Assembly: GCF_001895025.1 (NCBI RefSeq)
Contig: NZ_BCXI01000009.1
Coordinates: forward strand, 1 to 64,000
From: Rhodococcus zopfii NBRC 100606 = JCM 9919
Lineage (GTDB): Bacteria; Actinomycetota; Actinomycetes; Mycobacteriales; Mycobacteriaceae
DNA length: 64,000 nt
Direction: 5' to 3'
Positions 42,821-51,868 of the stretch are shown piece by piece (positions within the stretch are counted from its first letter, which is position 1; each line of letters starts with the position of its first letter). The notes beneath the pieces were generated by a model, which did not search any database, was not told the origin of the DNA, and saw only the letters and a program-made list of their open reading frames with translations. Both the position numbers and the translations under genes were made by a program.

Positions 42821-43591
42821 TCACCCCAGCTTTTCCCGCAGGTAGGCGATGTCCTCGGCCATTCCGCCCTCGGGTGTTTCCAGGATGATCGGGGCGCCGG
42901 CCGCGGCCGCGACCTCCGCCAGCAACGCGCGGTCGATCTGCCCGTCCGCGAGGTTCGCGTGCCGATCGCGGGCCGAATCGAACTCGTCGCGCGAATTGTT
43001 CAGGTGCACCAGGTCGATACGTCCGGTGACCGCACGCACCCGGTCGACGACGTCGGCCAGATCCTCGCCGGCCGCCCACGCGTGGCAGGTGTCGAGGCAG
43101 AACCCTGCGCCGTAGTCGCCGATGGCATCCCACAACCGGCCGATCGCGTCGACGTAGCGGGCCATCGCGAAGTCACCGCCGGCCGTGTTCTCCACGAGGA
43201 TCGGCACCCCGAAGCCGCCCTTGTCGTCCTGCCGCTCGAACAGCTTCCGCCAGTTCTCCACACCGGCAGCTGGGTTCTCGCCGTCACGGACGTGCCCACC
43301 GTGCACGACCAACCCGAACGCGCCGATCGCGGCCGCGGCGGCGGCATGCTCGGCGACCGCCTTGCGCGACGGCATCCGCAGCCGGTTGTTCAGGCTCGCG
43401 ACATTGACGACGTACGGCGAGTGCACCACCACATCGATGTCGGAGGCGAGGATCTGCTCGGCGCGCGGATGCGGTCCCGGCGTGTCCCACTTCTGCGGGT
43501 CGGTCAGGAACACCTGCACCAGATCCGCGCCGAGACGTTCACCCTGGCCGATCGGATCGTCGTCCCGACGGACGTGTGCGCCTATCCGCAT
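42821..43591 (-). CDS. nfo: endonuclease IV (AP endonuclease)
   Basis: A 256-residue TIM-barrel DNA repair enzyme that cuts 5' of abasic sites. Metal-binding and signature segments: VVVHSPYVVNVAS, VVHGGHVRDGE, ILVENTAGG, FCLDTCHAWAAGED, DLVHLNNSRDEFDSARDRHANLADGQI, ILETPEGG. All nine-ligand-type His/Asp/Glu positions of the three-zinc site appear present. Slightly shorter than the E. coli protein (285). It is convergent with the TetR gene and shares orientation with the next gene upstream, 27 bases away. Confidence 0.93.
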   Translation of the reverse strand: MRIGAHVRRDDDPIGQGERLGADLVQVFLTDPQKWDTPGPHPRAEQILASDIDVVVHSPYVVNVASLNNRLRMPSRKAVAEHAAAAAAIGAFGLVVHGGHVRDGENPAAGVENWRKLFERQDDKGGFGVPILVENTAGGDFAMARYVDAIGRLWDAIGDYGAGFCLDTCHAWAAGEDLADVVDRVRAVTGRIDLVHLNNSRDEFDSARDRHANLADGQIDRALLAEVAAAAGAPIILETPEGGMAEDIAYLREKLG

Positions 43592-43618
43592 GGGCTCCAG
43601 CGTAACGCCGGAAGCGAC

Positions 43619-44197
43619 CTACGCCTCGGGTTCGCCGACCGGGATGGACGCGCCGAGATCGTCGGCGTGACCGCACGCGCAGTCTCCGCCGCAGCCGCCA
43701 CCACCGCAGCCGCCCGCGTACGAGTCGTCGGCGTCGCAGTCGAGGACGCCGCCGAACCGGGCCGCGAACTCGTCGTCGAGCTCGTGGGTGAAATCGTGGA
43801 TCTCCCCGATCAGGTTCACCAGGTGCTGCGGCGCGAACGGATCGGCGTCGAGGATCGTCGACACCAGCAGGTGCCCCTGCTGGAGGGTGAATCGGAGGCG
43901 CGGCCACTCCTCGGACAGCTCCGCGATCAGCCCGGCCGTGTCGTCCCGGCCGCCCACCTCGCTGAGCAGTGACGCCCACACGTGCAGCTCCGGCGAGTCC
44001 TCGGCGACCGTGACGTACACCCCGAAGCCGTGGACGGGGATCGCGATGTCGCCGTCCTCGTCGGTCTCGGGTGCGCTGCCGAGCAGTTCCGCCAGAGCGC
44101 GGATACTCAGGTCGATCAGCTGCTGCCGTTCCTCGCTCGCGACGGCGAGCAGGCCGTCGAGGCGGATCGGGCCGTCGTGTGTGTCGTGCTCGGTCAT
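43619..44197 (-). CDS. YbjN/CesT-like (TY-Chap) protein with Cys/Gly-rich tail
   Basis: A 192-residue protein. Residues about 25-150 resemble the YbjN / type III chaperone-like fold common in actinobacteria (IPVHGFGVYVTVAEDSPELHVWASLLSEVG ... FTLQQGHLLVSTILDADPFAPQHLVNLIGEIHDFTHELDDEFAARFGG). The last ~40 residues are unusual, with a cluster of Cys and Gly (AGGCGGGGCGGDCACGHAD) preceded by LDCDADD, suggesting metal binding or redox cross-linking. ATG at 44197; the longer in-frame opening to 44722 is antisense to the SDR. Function unknown. Confidence 0.7.
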   Translation of the reverse strand: MTEHDTHDGPIRLDGLLAVASEERQQLIDLSIRALAELLGSAPETDEDGDIAIPVHGFGVYVTVAEDSPELHVWASLLSEVGGRDDTAGLIAELSEEWPRLRFTLQQGHLLVSTILDADPFAPQHLVNLIGEIHDFTHELDDEFAARFGGVLDCDADDSYAGGCGGGGCGGDCACGHADDLGASIPVGEPEA

Positions 44198-44396
44198 CGT
44201 GTCCTCCCGGTGGGCGCCGACGCGGGTGGTACGGCCTCGACACACGAGCCTAGGGGATCGCCGCGGCCCCGACCGGGCGAGGGCCGGGTGCCCGTTACCG
44301 ATCACCGGGACACACCTGCCCGCCGGACCGGCGATCTGTTTGCATACCGAACGGCACGCAGCACCACCGGCACGCGAGAGCACGGAAAGGTCGTCC

Positions 44397-45176
44397 ATGA
44401 CAACACCCGAGGGCAAGGGAACACTCGAGGGCAAGGTCGCGTTCGTCACCGGCGCCGGACAGGGCGTGGGGCAGGGGGTGGCGTTCGCGCTGGCCCGCGA
44501 GGGTGCCTCCATCGCCGTCACCGGCCGCACCGAAGCCAAACTCGTCGACACCGTCGACCGGATCCGGGCAATCGGGGGCACGGCCGAGCCGATCCTGTGC
44601 GATATCGCGGACACCGCCCGGATCAGCGCCGCGATCGAGACGACCGTCGAGGTGTTCGGTGGCGTCGACATCCTCGTCAACAACGCGAGCCTCAACCCGC
44701 TCGGGCCGCTGCTCGGCCTCACCTCCGAGTTGATGGCGAAGGCCTACGCGTCCGGCCCGATCGCCGCGCTGCACGCGATGCAGGCCGTCTACCCGATCAT
44801 GAAGGAACGCGGCGGCGGCAACATCGTCAACATGGTCTCCTCCGCCGCGGTGCGGTGGGACACCAGCGGCTACGGCGGATACGCCTCCGTCAAGGAAGCG
44901 CTGCGGTCGCTGACCCGCACCGCCGCATCCGAGTGGGGGCCGGACAACATCCGGGTCAACGCCGTCGCCCCGCATGCACTCTCCCCCGGATTGCAGTGGT
45001 GGACGGAGAACCGTCCGGAGGAAGCCGCCGAGTTCGTCAAGAGCATTCCGCTGCGTCGTATCGGCGACTGCGAGGACGACATCGGACGCGCGGTCGCGTG
45101 GATCGTGAGCGACGGTGCCCGCTATCTCACCGGCGCGACCGTCCCGCTCGACGGCGGTCAGGCCCGCTGGAGCTGA
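44397..45176 (+). CDS. SDR-family oxidoreductase
   Basis: Classical short-chain dehydrogenase of 259 residues: FVTGAGQGVGQGVAFALAREG (cofactor glycine motif), NNASLNPLG, catalytic Ser in MVSSAAV and YASVK holding Tyr and Lys, then the terminal LTGATVPLDGG. Asn-Ala-Ser replaces the more common NNAG. ATG at 44397 with GGAAAGG 6 nt upstream; the N-terminus has a short imperfect internal repeat (PEGKG/LEGKV). Substrate unknown. Preceded by a 199-base gap in which I see no gene. Confidence 0.88.
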   Translation: MTTPEGKGTLEGKVAFVTGAGQGVGQGVAFALAREGASIAVTGRTEAKLVDTVDRIRAIGGTAEPILCDIADTARISAAIETTVEVFGGVDILVNNASLNPLGPLLGLTSELMAKAYASGPIAALHAMQAVYPIMKERGGGNIVNMVSSAAVRWDTSGYGGYASVKEALRSLTRTAASEWGPDNIRVNAVAPHALSPGLQWWTENRPEEAAEFVKSIPLRRIGDCEDDIGRAVAWIVSDGARYLTGATVPLDGGQARWS

Positions 45177-45246
45177 CCGCGCCCGGGCACCCGGAGACCA
45201 AGATCAGGGTGGTCCCCGATGGTGCCTGCCCGCGGGACCGGCAAAG

Positions 45247-46014
45247 ATGGAGCACATGTCATCCCACAGCGCCGCAGCCGCCCGCGCCATCGACCTCAAG
45301 AAGATCTACGGAACAGGTGAGACCGCCGTACACGCGCTCGCCGGTGTGACCGCCGAATTCACGGCGGGGGAATTCACCGCGATCATGGGCCCCTCCGGCT
45401 CGGGCAAGTCGACGCTCATGCACTGCCTCGCCGGTCTCGACAGCGCCACCTCGGGGTCGGTGCTCATCGGCGACACCGACCTGACCTCGCTGTCCGACAA
45501 GCAGATGACGCAACTGCGCCGCGACCGCATCGGATTCGTGTTCCAGGCGTTCAACCTGGTGCCGACGCTCACCGCGCTCGAGAACATCACGCTGCCGCTC
45601 GACATCGCCGGCCGCAAGGTCGATCGCGAATGGCTCGACACCGTCGTGTCCCGGCTCGGCCTCGGAGATCGCCTCGACCACCGCCCCGGCGAACTGTCCG
45701 GCGGCCAGCAGCAGCGCGTGGCGTGCGCTCGGGCGCTCGCCGGCAGGCCCGACATCATCTTCGGTGACGAACCGACCGGCAACCTGGACTCGCGGTCGTC
45801 GGGGGAGGTCCTGTCGATCCTGCGGGCCTCCGTCGACGAGTTCGGGCAGACCGTCGTCATCGTCACCCACGACCCCACCGCGGCGAGCTACGCGGACCGT
45901 GTGGTGTTCCTCGCCGACGGCAGCATCGTCGACGAACTGCGCAATCCGACGGCGGACGCCGTGCTCGACCGGATGAAGCGGTTCGACACGACCACCGTGA
46001 CCGCGGCGGAGTAG
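45247..46014 (+). CDS. ABC transporter ATP-binding protein (MacB/LolD type)
   Basis: A 255-residue ATPase: Walker A GPSGSGKST, Q-loop FVFQAFNLVPTLTALENITLPL, signature LSGGQQQR, Walker B DIIFGDEPTGNLDS, switch VTHD. Together with the large FtsX-like permease that starts 7 bases after its stop it forms a MacB-type system, often exporting peptides, lipids or lipoproteins or transmitting force across the membrane. Start uncertain between ATG 45247 and ATG 45256. Confidence 0.9.
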   Translation: MEHMSSHSAAAARAIDLKKIYGTGETAVHALAGVTAEFTAGEFTAIMGPSGSGKSTLMHCLAGLDSATSGSVLIGDTDLTSLSDKQMTQLRRDRIGFVFQAFNLVPTLTALENITLPLDIAGRKVDREWLDTVVSRLGLGDRLDHRPGELSGGQQQRVACARALAGRPDIIFGDEPTGNLDSRSSGEVLSILRASVDEFGQTVVIVTHDPTAASYADRVVFLADGSIVDELRNPTADAVLDRMKRFDTTTVTAAE

Positions 46015-46021
46015 GGGACAC

Positions 46022-48553
46022 GTGACGATGAGTTCGAATCCCATTACCAAGGTTGCCCTGCGCAACATCGCCGCGCACAAGGTGCGGCTGCTGCTCACGG
46101 TGCTGTCCGTGGTGCTCGGCACCGCGTTCGTCACCGGCTCGTTCGTGTTCACCGACACCCTGCAGCGCACGTTCGACAGCATCTTCGCCGATGTCGCCAA
46201 GGGCGTCGACGTGCGTGTCGGTACCGAACAGTCCGGTGCCAGCGGTGTGCCGGTCGAGGACATCGATGTGGTCGCCGCCGTTCCGGGCGTGAAGGCCGTC
46301 GTGCCCGCGTACAGAGGGGGCGTCATCGTCCTCGACTCGGAAGGCGCCGCGATCCAGACCGGTGGAGCCCCCGCGGAGGGTGTCGCCTACCTACCGCCCG
46401 ACCGCGCGCTCGGCGACCCCCAGACGTACGTCGCCGGTGGCCCGCCGGCCGCCGATGGGGAGATCGCGCTGAACTCGAGCGCCGCCACCCGCGGCGACCT
46501 CGCGGTCGGGGACACGACGAAGGTCCTCACCGCCTCCAGCGGCATCCTGCCCGTCACCGTTAGCGGCATCTACGACGTCGAGACCGATACCGGCGGTTAC
46601 GTCGGTGCGCTCTTCACCGAACAGCAGGCCCGCGATCTGTTCACCGACGGCCGGCACGTGCAGTACCTGGACGTCGCCTCCGACGGCAGCGTGTCGCCCG
46701 AAGAGCTGCGCGACGAGGTCGCCGCGGCCCTGCCCGACCTGAAGGTGCAGACCGGCGCGGAGGTCACCGAGGACGTCAAGTCCGACGTCGAGCAGGCGCT
46801 GAGCTTCCTCAACTACTTCCTGCTCGCGTTCGGCGCGATCGCGTTGCTCGTCGGCACGTTCATCATCTACAACACCTTCTCGATGATCGTCGCCCAGCGG
46901 CTGCGCGAGCTGGCGCTGCTGCGCGCGATCGGCGCCAGCCGCCAGCAGGTCGGGCGTTCGGTCACTCTCGAGGCACTCGTCGTCGGAGTGGTCGGCAGTG
47001 CCCTCGGTATCGCCGGCGGCGTGGCCCTGGCATACGGACTGCGCGCCGCGCTCAACGCCGCAGACGTCGGCCTGCCGTCGGGGTCGCTGCAGCTGGCGCC
47101 GCGCACGGTGATCATCGCGCTGCTGGTCGGTGTCGTCGTCACCGTCGTCAGCGCGTACGCCCCGGCCCGCCGGGCCACCAAGGTCCCGCCGGTCGCCGCG
47201 ATGCGCGAGGAATCCACGGCCACCGTCGAGTCGCTGCGGGTGCGCACCGTCATCGGTGCGGTCGCGGCCGTCGCCGGGGTCGCCGGCGTCGTGATCGGTG
47301 CGCAGGGCACCGGAGGCGGTGCGGCCGCGACCGTCGGGATCGGCGCACTCGCGCTGATCCTCGCGGTCCTGCTCGCCGCCCCGGCGCTGTCGAAGCCGAT
47401 CGTCGGTGCGCTCGGTGCGGTGTTCGCCCGCCCGTTCGGCGCGGTCGGCCGCCTCGCACGCACCAACGCCGCGCGGAACCCGCGGCGCACCGCGGCGACG
47501 GCGTTCGCGCTGACCCTCGGCCTCATGCTCGTGTCGGTCATCGCCGTGTTCGGTGCGTCGGCCAAGGCCAGCGTGAACACCCTCGTCGACACCGGCGTCA
47601 AGTCCGAGTTCATGCTCATGGGCCCGCAGATGATGGGCGTGCCGGCGGGCGCGGAAACCGCTGCCGCCGGTGTTCCCGGGGTCACCGAAGCCGTCGGCGT
47701 GTACGGCGTGCAGGCGAAGTTCGGCGACGACAACGAGTTCGGCGCGGCCATGTCCGGACCGGTCGGCAACGTCCTGTCCCTCGACATCACCGCGGGCGCC
47801 GAACAGCTCGCGGGCGACGAAATGCTGGTCTCCGTGGACACCGCGGCCAAGCGCGGCGTGCAGGTGGGTTCGACGGTGCCGCTCACCAACCGGGACGGCG
47901 ACACCGTCGAAACGACGGTCGCAGGCATCTTCGAGGACAACCAGGTCGTGGGGCCGTGGGTTCTGTCCGCGGACATGCTCGACCGGTTCGTCCCGGCCGC
48001 CGCGCGTGCCCCCATGGTGGTGCTGCTCAACACCGCCGACGGCAGCGACCCGGAGACCGTCCGCGCCGGTCTCGAGGACGCGACCAAGCAGTTCGTGGTG
48101 GTTCAGGTGCTCGACCGTGAGCAGTTCAAGGGCCAGCAGGCGGCGCAGATCGACACGCTGCTCGCCGTCCTCTACGGGTTGCTGGCCCTCGCCGTGGTCA
48201 TCGCGATCCTCGGTATCGTCAACACGCTGGCGTTGTCGGTGGTGGAGCGTCGACGGGAGATCGGCATGCTGCGCGCGGTCGGTATGCAGCGTGCCCAGGT
48301 GCGTCGCACCATCTACCTCGAGTCGCTGCTCATCGCCGTGTTCGGTGCCGTGATCGGGTTGGTGCTCGGCCTGGTGTTCGGGTGGGGCTTCGTCCGCACC
48401 CTGGCCGATCAGGGGCTCGGGGAGACCACCGTTCCGTGGGGTCAGGTGCTGGCCATGCTCGTCGGATCCGGCGTCGTCGGTGTCCTGGCGGCCCTGTGGC
48501 CGGGAGTCCGCGCCGCGAAGACGCCGCCGCTCGAGGCCATCGCCGACATGTGA
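46022..48553 (+). CDS. FtsX-like / MacB-type ABC permease
   Basis: An 843-residue permease with two FtsX modules. A first helix near residues 20-45 is followed by a large extracytoplasmic domain (about 46-260), then three helices (LSFLNYFLLAFGAIALLVGTFIIYNTFSMIVAQRLRELALLRAIGASRQQVGRS...). A second, similar half (about 480-843) ends VVERRREIGMLRAVGMQRAQVRR. Both LRAIGAS/LRAVGMQ mechanotransmission motifs are visible. GTG at 46022 with GGGG upstream, 7 bases after the ATPase stop. A strong hairpin at 48602-48639 ends the operon. Confidence 0.92.
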   Translation: MTMSSNPITKVALRNIAAHKVRLLLTVLSVVLGTAFVTGSFVFTDTLQRTFDSIFADVAKGVDVRVGTEQSGASGVPVEDIDVVAAVPGVKAVVPAYRGGVIVLDSEGAAIQTGGAPAEGVAYLPPDRALGDPQTYVAGGPPAADGEIALNSSAATRGDLAVGDTTKVLTASSGILPVTVSGIYDVETDTGGYVGALFTEQQARDLFTDGRHVQYLDVASDGSVSPEELRDEVAAALPDLKVQTGAEVTEDVKSDVEQALSFLNYFLLAFGAIALLVGTFIIYNTFSMIVAQRLRELALLRAIGASRQQVGRSVTLEALVVGVVGSALGIAGGVALAYGLRAALNAADVGLPSGSLQLAPRTVIIALLVGVVVTVVSAYAPARRATKVPPVAAMREESTATVESLRVRTVIGAVAAVAGVAGVVIGAQGTGGGAAATVGIGALALILAVLLAAPALSKPIVGALGAVFARPFGAVGRLARTNAARNPRRTAATAFALTLGLMLVSVIAVFGASAKASVNTLVDTGVKSEFMLMGPQMMGVPAGAETAAAGVPGVTEAVGVYGVQAKFGDDNEFGAAMSGPVGNVLSLDITAGAEQLAGDEMLVSVDTAAKRGVQVGSTVPLTNRDGDTVETTVAGIFEDNQVVGPWVLSADMLDRFVPAAARAPMVVLLNTADGSDPETVRAGLEDATKQFVVVQVLDREQFKGQQAAQIDTLLAVLYGLLALAVVIAILGIVNTLALSVVERRREIGMLRAVGMQRAQVRRTIYLESLLIAVFGAVIGLVLGLVFGWGFVRTLADQGLGETTVPWGQVLAMLVGSGVVGVLAALWPGVRAAKTPPLEAIADM

Positions 48554-48558
48554 CGGCC

Positions 48559-48584
48559 GTTGTGGAAACACGGGTTTCCACAAC
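48559..48584. other. 11-bp-stem hairpin just after the FtsX stop
   Basis: GTTGTGGAAAC-ACGG-GTTTCCACAAC is a perfect inverted repeat with 4-nt loop, 5 bases after the permease stop. It could be a first terminator or a protein-binding dyad; a second, stronger hairpin follows 17 bases later. Confidence 0.6.
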
Positions 48585-48601
48585 CGCACGATTCATCCAC
48601 A

Positions 48602-48639
48602 GACACCCGGCCCGCGACACCCGTCGCGGGCCGGGTGTC
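48602..48639 (+). terminator. strong terminator of the MacB/FtsX operon
   Basis: Perfect 17-bp stem (48602-48618 pairs with 48623-48639) with the 4-nt loop ACCC, followed by GTTG. It is the strongest hairpin I found in the window and separates the exporter from the T7SS-like operon that starts 40 bases later. Confidence 0.85.
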
Positions 48640-48679
48640 GTTGCCGTCCACTACTGTGCGGAGCCGGGGGTGATAGCGG

Positions 48680-50260
48680 ATGGACATCCGGCAATTGCAG
48701 CAATGGGATCCGGACGCGCTCGAGAAGTTCGGCGGCACGCTCACGGGGTTCGCCGGACGGATCGAGAACGTCGGCGTCGACGTCATCGCGGCCGGAAGGA
48801 TCGGCGGGACGTGGATCGGATCAACCTACGACACCGCGTCCGGGAACATCGCGCGGACCGGCAAACACATTCTCGACCATGCGGATTCGTATCGAAGGGC
48901 GGGACGGTGTGCGTCGGACTGCGCTCCGAGGCTGCGGCTGCTGCGCGCCCGGCTCGACGAGACCGCACGCCGGGCCGCGGAACTGGGGTTGACGATCGGA
49001 CCGGACGGCACGGTCGCTCCCGCCGATTCCGCCGACGCCGACGAGGTCCGCCTCCGCATCGTCGCGATCCTCGAATCCGCCGCAACCCTCGACCGCGAGG
49101 CCGCGGCCGCACTCGCCGAGGTCGCGAACGAACTCGATTCCGGCGGAACACCGTTCGGTGGAATCCACACCCAGGGGCCGGCGCTCGTCCCGGTGCCCGG
49201 ACCGGGTACCGACTCCCGCGAGGTGACGCGCTGGTGGGACATGCTCGGGGAGCAGGCCCGCGAACGACTGCTCACCACCCGCCCGGGCGAGATCGGCGGA
49301 CTGGACGGAATTCCCGCCGCCGACCGGGACCGCGCGAACCGCGCACTGCTCGAGGACGAACGCGTCCGGCTCGAACGTGTCGCCGAGCGGCTCGCCACCG
49401 AGCTCGACAGCAACATCTTCGGGGGCGTGTTCAGCAACGCCGACGCCGGCCTCGAACAGACCCGCAACAAGCTCGCCGCGCTCGACGCCATCGGCGACGT
49501 GCTCGCGCGCGACGACCGGCAGCTGCTGAACCTCGATCTGTCCGGGCGCGAGGCCATGGCCGCGGTCGCGGTCGGCGACGTCGACACGGCCGATCACGTC
49601 GCGGTGTTCACCCCGGGTGCCGGGTCGACCGTGCAGGGCAATCTCGCCGGCTACGACGAACAGATGGCAGCGGTGCGGACACAAGCCGAACGCGGACTGG
49701 AATCGTCCGGCCGCGTGGATCATTCGGTCGCCGCGGTGACGTGGCTGAACTACCAGGCCCCGCAGTGGGGTTGGGGGATGGCCGTGACCGAACGCAGTCC
49801 GGTGTCCGATCTCGCAGCGACAGGAGCGGCACCGCACCTCGCCCAATTCCTGTCGGGACTCGATGCGCGCCAGGACAATCCGAACGTGACCGCGATCGGG
49901 CATTCCTACGGTGCGCTCGTCACGGGCCTGGCCCTGGCGCAGGGCGCCCCCGCCGATGCCGCCGTCTTCCTGGGTGCGCCCGGCATCGGCACCGGCGACG
50001 TCGACGACCTGGGTCTTCCGCCCGGCTCGGCGTTCCTTGTCGAGGCCGACCGTGATCCGGTCGCCGATGCCGGCACGTTCGGCGGCGACCCCAGCTTCCT
50101 CGACGGCCTGACCCGGCTGTCGTCGGACGCCGGAATCGACGGCTCCGGTGCGTCGCACAGCGGCTCGACCGGCCACAGCGCCTACCTGAATCCGGGGACG
50201 ATGAGCTCCTACAACGTCGCGCTGGTCGTCGCGGGTCTCGCCGGACAGGCCGTGCGATGA
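48680..50260 (+). CDS. DUF1023 alpha/beta hydrolase with WXG-like N-terminus
   Basis: A 526-residue protein. The N-terminal ~150 residues are helical and WXG-like (IGGTWIGSTYDTASGNIARTGKHILDHADSYRR contains W-I-G), typical of proteins linked to type VII secretion. The C-terminal half is the DUF1023 alpha/beta hydrolase: VAVFTPGAGSTVQGNLAGYDEQMAAV, nucleophile elbow AIGHSYGALV, and VEADRDPVADAGTFGGDPSFLDGLTRL with the acid; the terminal SGSTGHSAYLNPGTMSSYN supplies the His. ATG at 48680. The lipoprotein gene starts inside its stop (ATGA). Confidence 0.85.
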   Translation: MDIRQLQQWDPDALEKFGGTLTGFAGRIENVGVDVIAAGRIGGTWIGSTYDTASGNIARTGKHILDHADSYRRAGRCASDCAPRLRLLRARLDETARRAAELGLTIGPDGTVAPADSADADEVRLRIVAILESAATLDREAAAALAEVANELDSGGTPFGGIHTQGPALVPVPGPGTDSREVTRWWDMLGEQARERLLTTRPGEIGGLDGIPAADRDRANRALLEDERVRLERVAERLATELDSNIFGGVFSNADAGLEQTRNKLAALDAIGDVLARDDRQLLNLDLSGREAMAAVAVGDVDTADHVAVFTPGAGSTVQGNLAGYDEQMAAVRTQAERGLESSGRVDHSVAAVTWLNYQAPQWGWGMAVTERSPVSDLAATGAAPHLAQFLSGLDARQDNPNVTAIGHSYGALVTGLALAQGAPADAAVFLGAPGIGTGDVDDLGLPPGSAFLVEADRDPVADAGTFGGDPSFLDGLTRLSSDAGIDGSGASHSGSTGHSAYLNPGTMSSYNVALVVAGLAGQAVR

Positions 50261-50742
50261 GGGCCCGGCACCTGATCCCGATGATGGTGGTGCTGCTCGC
50301 GGCGACTGCCGGATGCGCGTCCGGTCCCGAGTTCCGCGCCGTCCCGGAACCGGTCGCGACCACCATCGACGGGGCCGTCAACCACTACCTGCGGGTGCAG
50401 CGCGAGATCGCCGATGCGTTGTCGGCGGAGTTCCCCGAACTGGTCTTCGGGACCAGCCGCGCGCGACTGAATGCGGGATGCGAGATGCAGGACGGCAGCA
50501 CGGGCTGGGTTGCGCACCTACCGCTGCTCGTGTCCGACCACAGTGTTCCGGGCGACGTGCAGCGTGCCATCGACGTGTTCGACCGCGCCGCCGCCCGCGC
50601 CGGATTCCATCAGCACGTGACGGTGCCGCGGGTGACCCCCCGCTTCGACGAACGGCGCGTCGCGTCGGACGGCTCGGCGGTCACGTTCGGGGCCGGGGTG
50701 TCCACGGTGCTCGGACTCGAGGTCGGCTGCTACCCGCGCTGA
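50257..50742 (+). CDS. small lipoprotein
   Basis: A 161-residue predicted lipoprotein: signal sequence with lipobox ATAGC (Cys20) and a domain of about 140 residues with two further Cys (GCEMQD and the terminal VGCYPR) that may form a disulfide. No family recognised. The start overlaps the DUF1023 hydrolase stop, so it is co-translated with a T7SS-linked protein and likely works with it at the outer face of the membrane (inference). Confidence 0.75.
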   Translation: MRARHLIPMMVVLLAATAGCASGPEFRAVPEPVATTIDGAVNHYLRVQREIADALSAEFPELVFGTSRARLNAGCEMQDGSTGWVAHLPLLVSDHSVPGDVQRAIDVFDRAAARAGFHQHVTVPRVTPRFDERRVASDGSAVTFGAGVSTVLGLEVGCYPR

Positions 50743-50804
50743 CGGTCGCGTCGGTTACGCTCGGTTGTCCGTCCAGGTCAGTCCGAGCCGGCGAGGGGGA
50801 TGTC

Positions 50805-51797
50805 ATGCGTGCGGTGCTCGGTGTCGCAGTCGACGACGGTGAGATCAGCGCCGTGCTCGTCGACGCGGACGTTCCGGTGCTCGGCCCGTTCGATTCGCAG
50901 CGGTGGGCCGCGTCCGAATCCGACGAGACGGCCGACGCGGCGGCCGGTGCCGTCGCCGCCATGACCGAACGCGCCGAACGTGCGGGGCTGACCATCGGCC
51001 GGATCGGGCTGGTGGCCGCTCCCGGCATCGCCGACGCGATCCGTGCTGCCGCGTCCGTGGAGGTGACCTCCGTCGACGTGGACGCGGCCCGGCTCGCGTT
51101 CCTCGCCAACGCCCCCGAACTGGCCGAAACCCCGGTGCTGGCACTGCACACCCGCAACGGGACAGCGGAGACCGTCGCGGTCGTGGACGTCGCCGCCGGG
51201 ACCGTGTCGGCGGCCGTGACTCCGGACGGCGACGACCTCATCGGTTACGCCGAACTGCTACCGGACGCGATGGACGAGGCGATCGCTCGTGCCGGCCGAT
51301 CGCCGCAGGCCCTGGTGTTCCTCGACCTGCGTCCGGGGGACACCGGTGCCGCCCGCGATCTGGCCACCGTGCTCGGTGTTCCGTTCGTGACCCCGCACGG
51401 TGTGCCGTGGCATCGGGCGACGGGCGCGGCACTCGTCGCGGCCCGTCGGGACGCGCCGCTGCCGGTAGCCGGGGGAACCCGCAGCCGCGGACAGGTCGCC
51501 GCGCTGGTGGGGCTGCTGGTGGTGTTGCTCGCGATCCTCGGAACCGGTCTCGCGGTCGCGATCGGCGATGCCGGCGAATCGCGGGAGGCCGAACCCACCG
51601 TCGTGTTCGACGAGCGGCCCGTCCCGACTTCCGCACCGCCCGCCCCGACGTACACGGGAGGTCCGGCGCCGGCGCCGTGCGCCTCGGGTGCGCCCGACGC
51701 ACCGCAGATCCGCCCCGCGTCCTGGCCCGCCCGCGCATCGGATCCGGACCCGATTCCCGCGCCGGTTCCCACCCCTGGTCCACAGCCGTGCCCCTAG
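50805..51797 (+). CDS. membrane protein with actin-like-fold N-terminal domain and Pro-rich extracytoplasmic tail
   Basis: A 330-residue protein. Residues 1-210 (MRAVLGVAVDDGEISAVLVD ... AATVETV-type alternation, PQALVFLDLRPGDTGAARDLATVLGVPFVTPHG) look like a degenerate ASKHA/actin-like domain, as in mycobacterial proteins of unknown function. One transmembrane helix follows at about 227-250 (VAALVGLLVVLLAILGTGLAVAIG), then a Pro/Ala/Thr-rich tail of about 80 residues with a Cys pair. ATG at 50805 after GAGGGGGA. Third gene of the T7SS-like operon; probably a wall-spanning accessory protein. Confidence 0.65.
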   Translation: MRAVLGVAVDDGEISAVLVDADVPVLGPFDSQRWAASESDETADAAAGAVAAMTERAERAGLTIGRIGLVAAPGIADAIRAAASVEVTSVDVDAARLAFLANAPELAETPVLALHTRNGTAETVAVVDVAAGTVSAAVTPDGDDLIGYAELLPDAMDEAIARAGRSPQALVFLDLRPGDTGAARDLATVLGVPFVTPHGVPWHRATGAALVAARRDAPLPVAGGTRSRGQVAALVGLLVVLLAILGTGLAVAIGDAGESREAEPTVVFDERPVPTSAPPAPTYTGGPAPAPCASGAPDAPQIRPASWPARASDPDPIPAPVPTPGPQPCP

Positions 51798-51842
51798 GCA
51801 GCCGATTCGTCGAGCGGCGATCCGCTGCGGAAACTCGCTGCC
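51797..51842. terminator. possible terminator between convergent operons
   Basis: GGCAGC/GCTGCC outer arms enclose AGCGG-CGAT-CCGCT, located directly at the stop of the Pro-rich membrane protein gene and before the convergent glycerate kinase stop. Confidence 0.4.
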
Positions 51843-51868
51843 CTACGAGGTTCACCGGGTAGGGCCGG

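Noticed and set aside
46391-48589. 732-codon minus-strand frame opposite the FtsX permease
   Set aside because: His/Arg/Asp-rich shadow frame; the plus-strand frame has clear membrane helices and FtsX motifs.
48560-48600. DnaA-box-like words (TTTCCACAA, TCATCCACA) near the FtsX terminator
   Set aside because: Only one word fits a relaxed DnaA consensus, the others come from a hairpin, and there is no AT-rich region, dnaA/dnaN or parAB neighbourhood.
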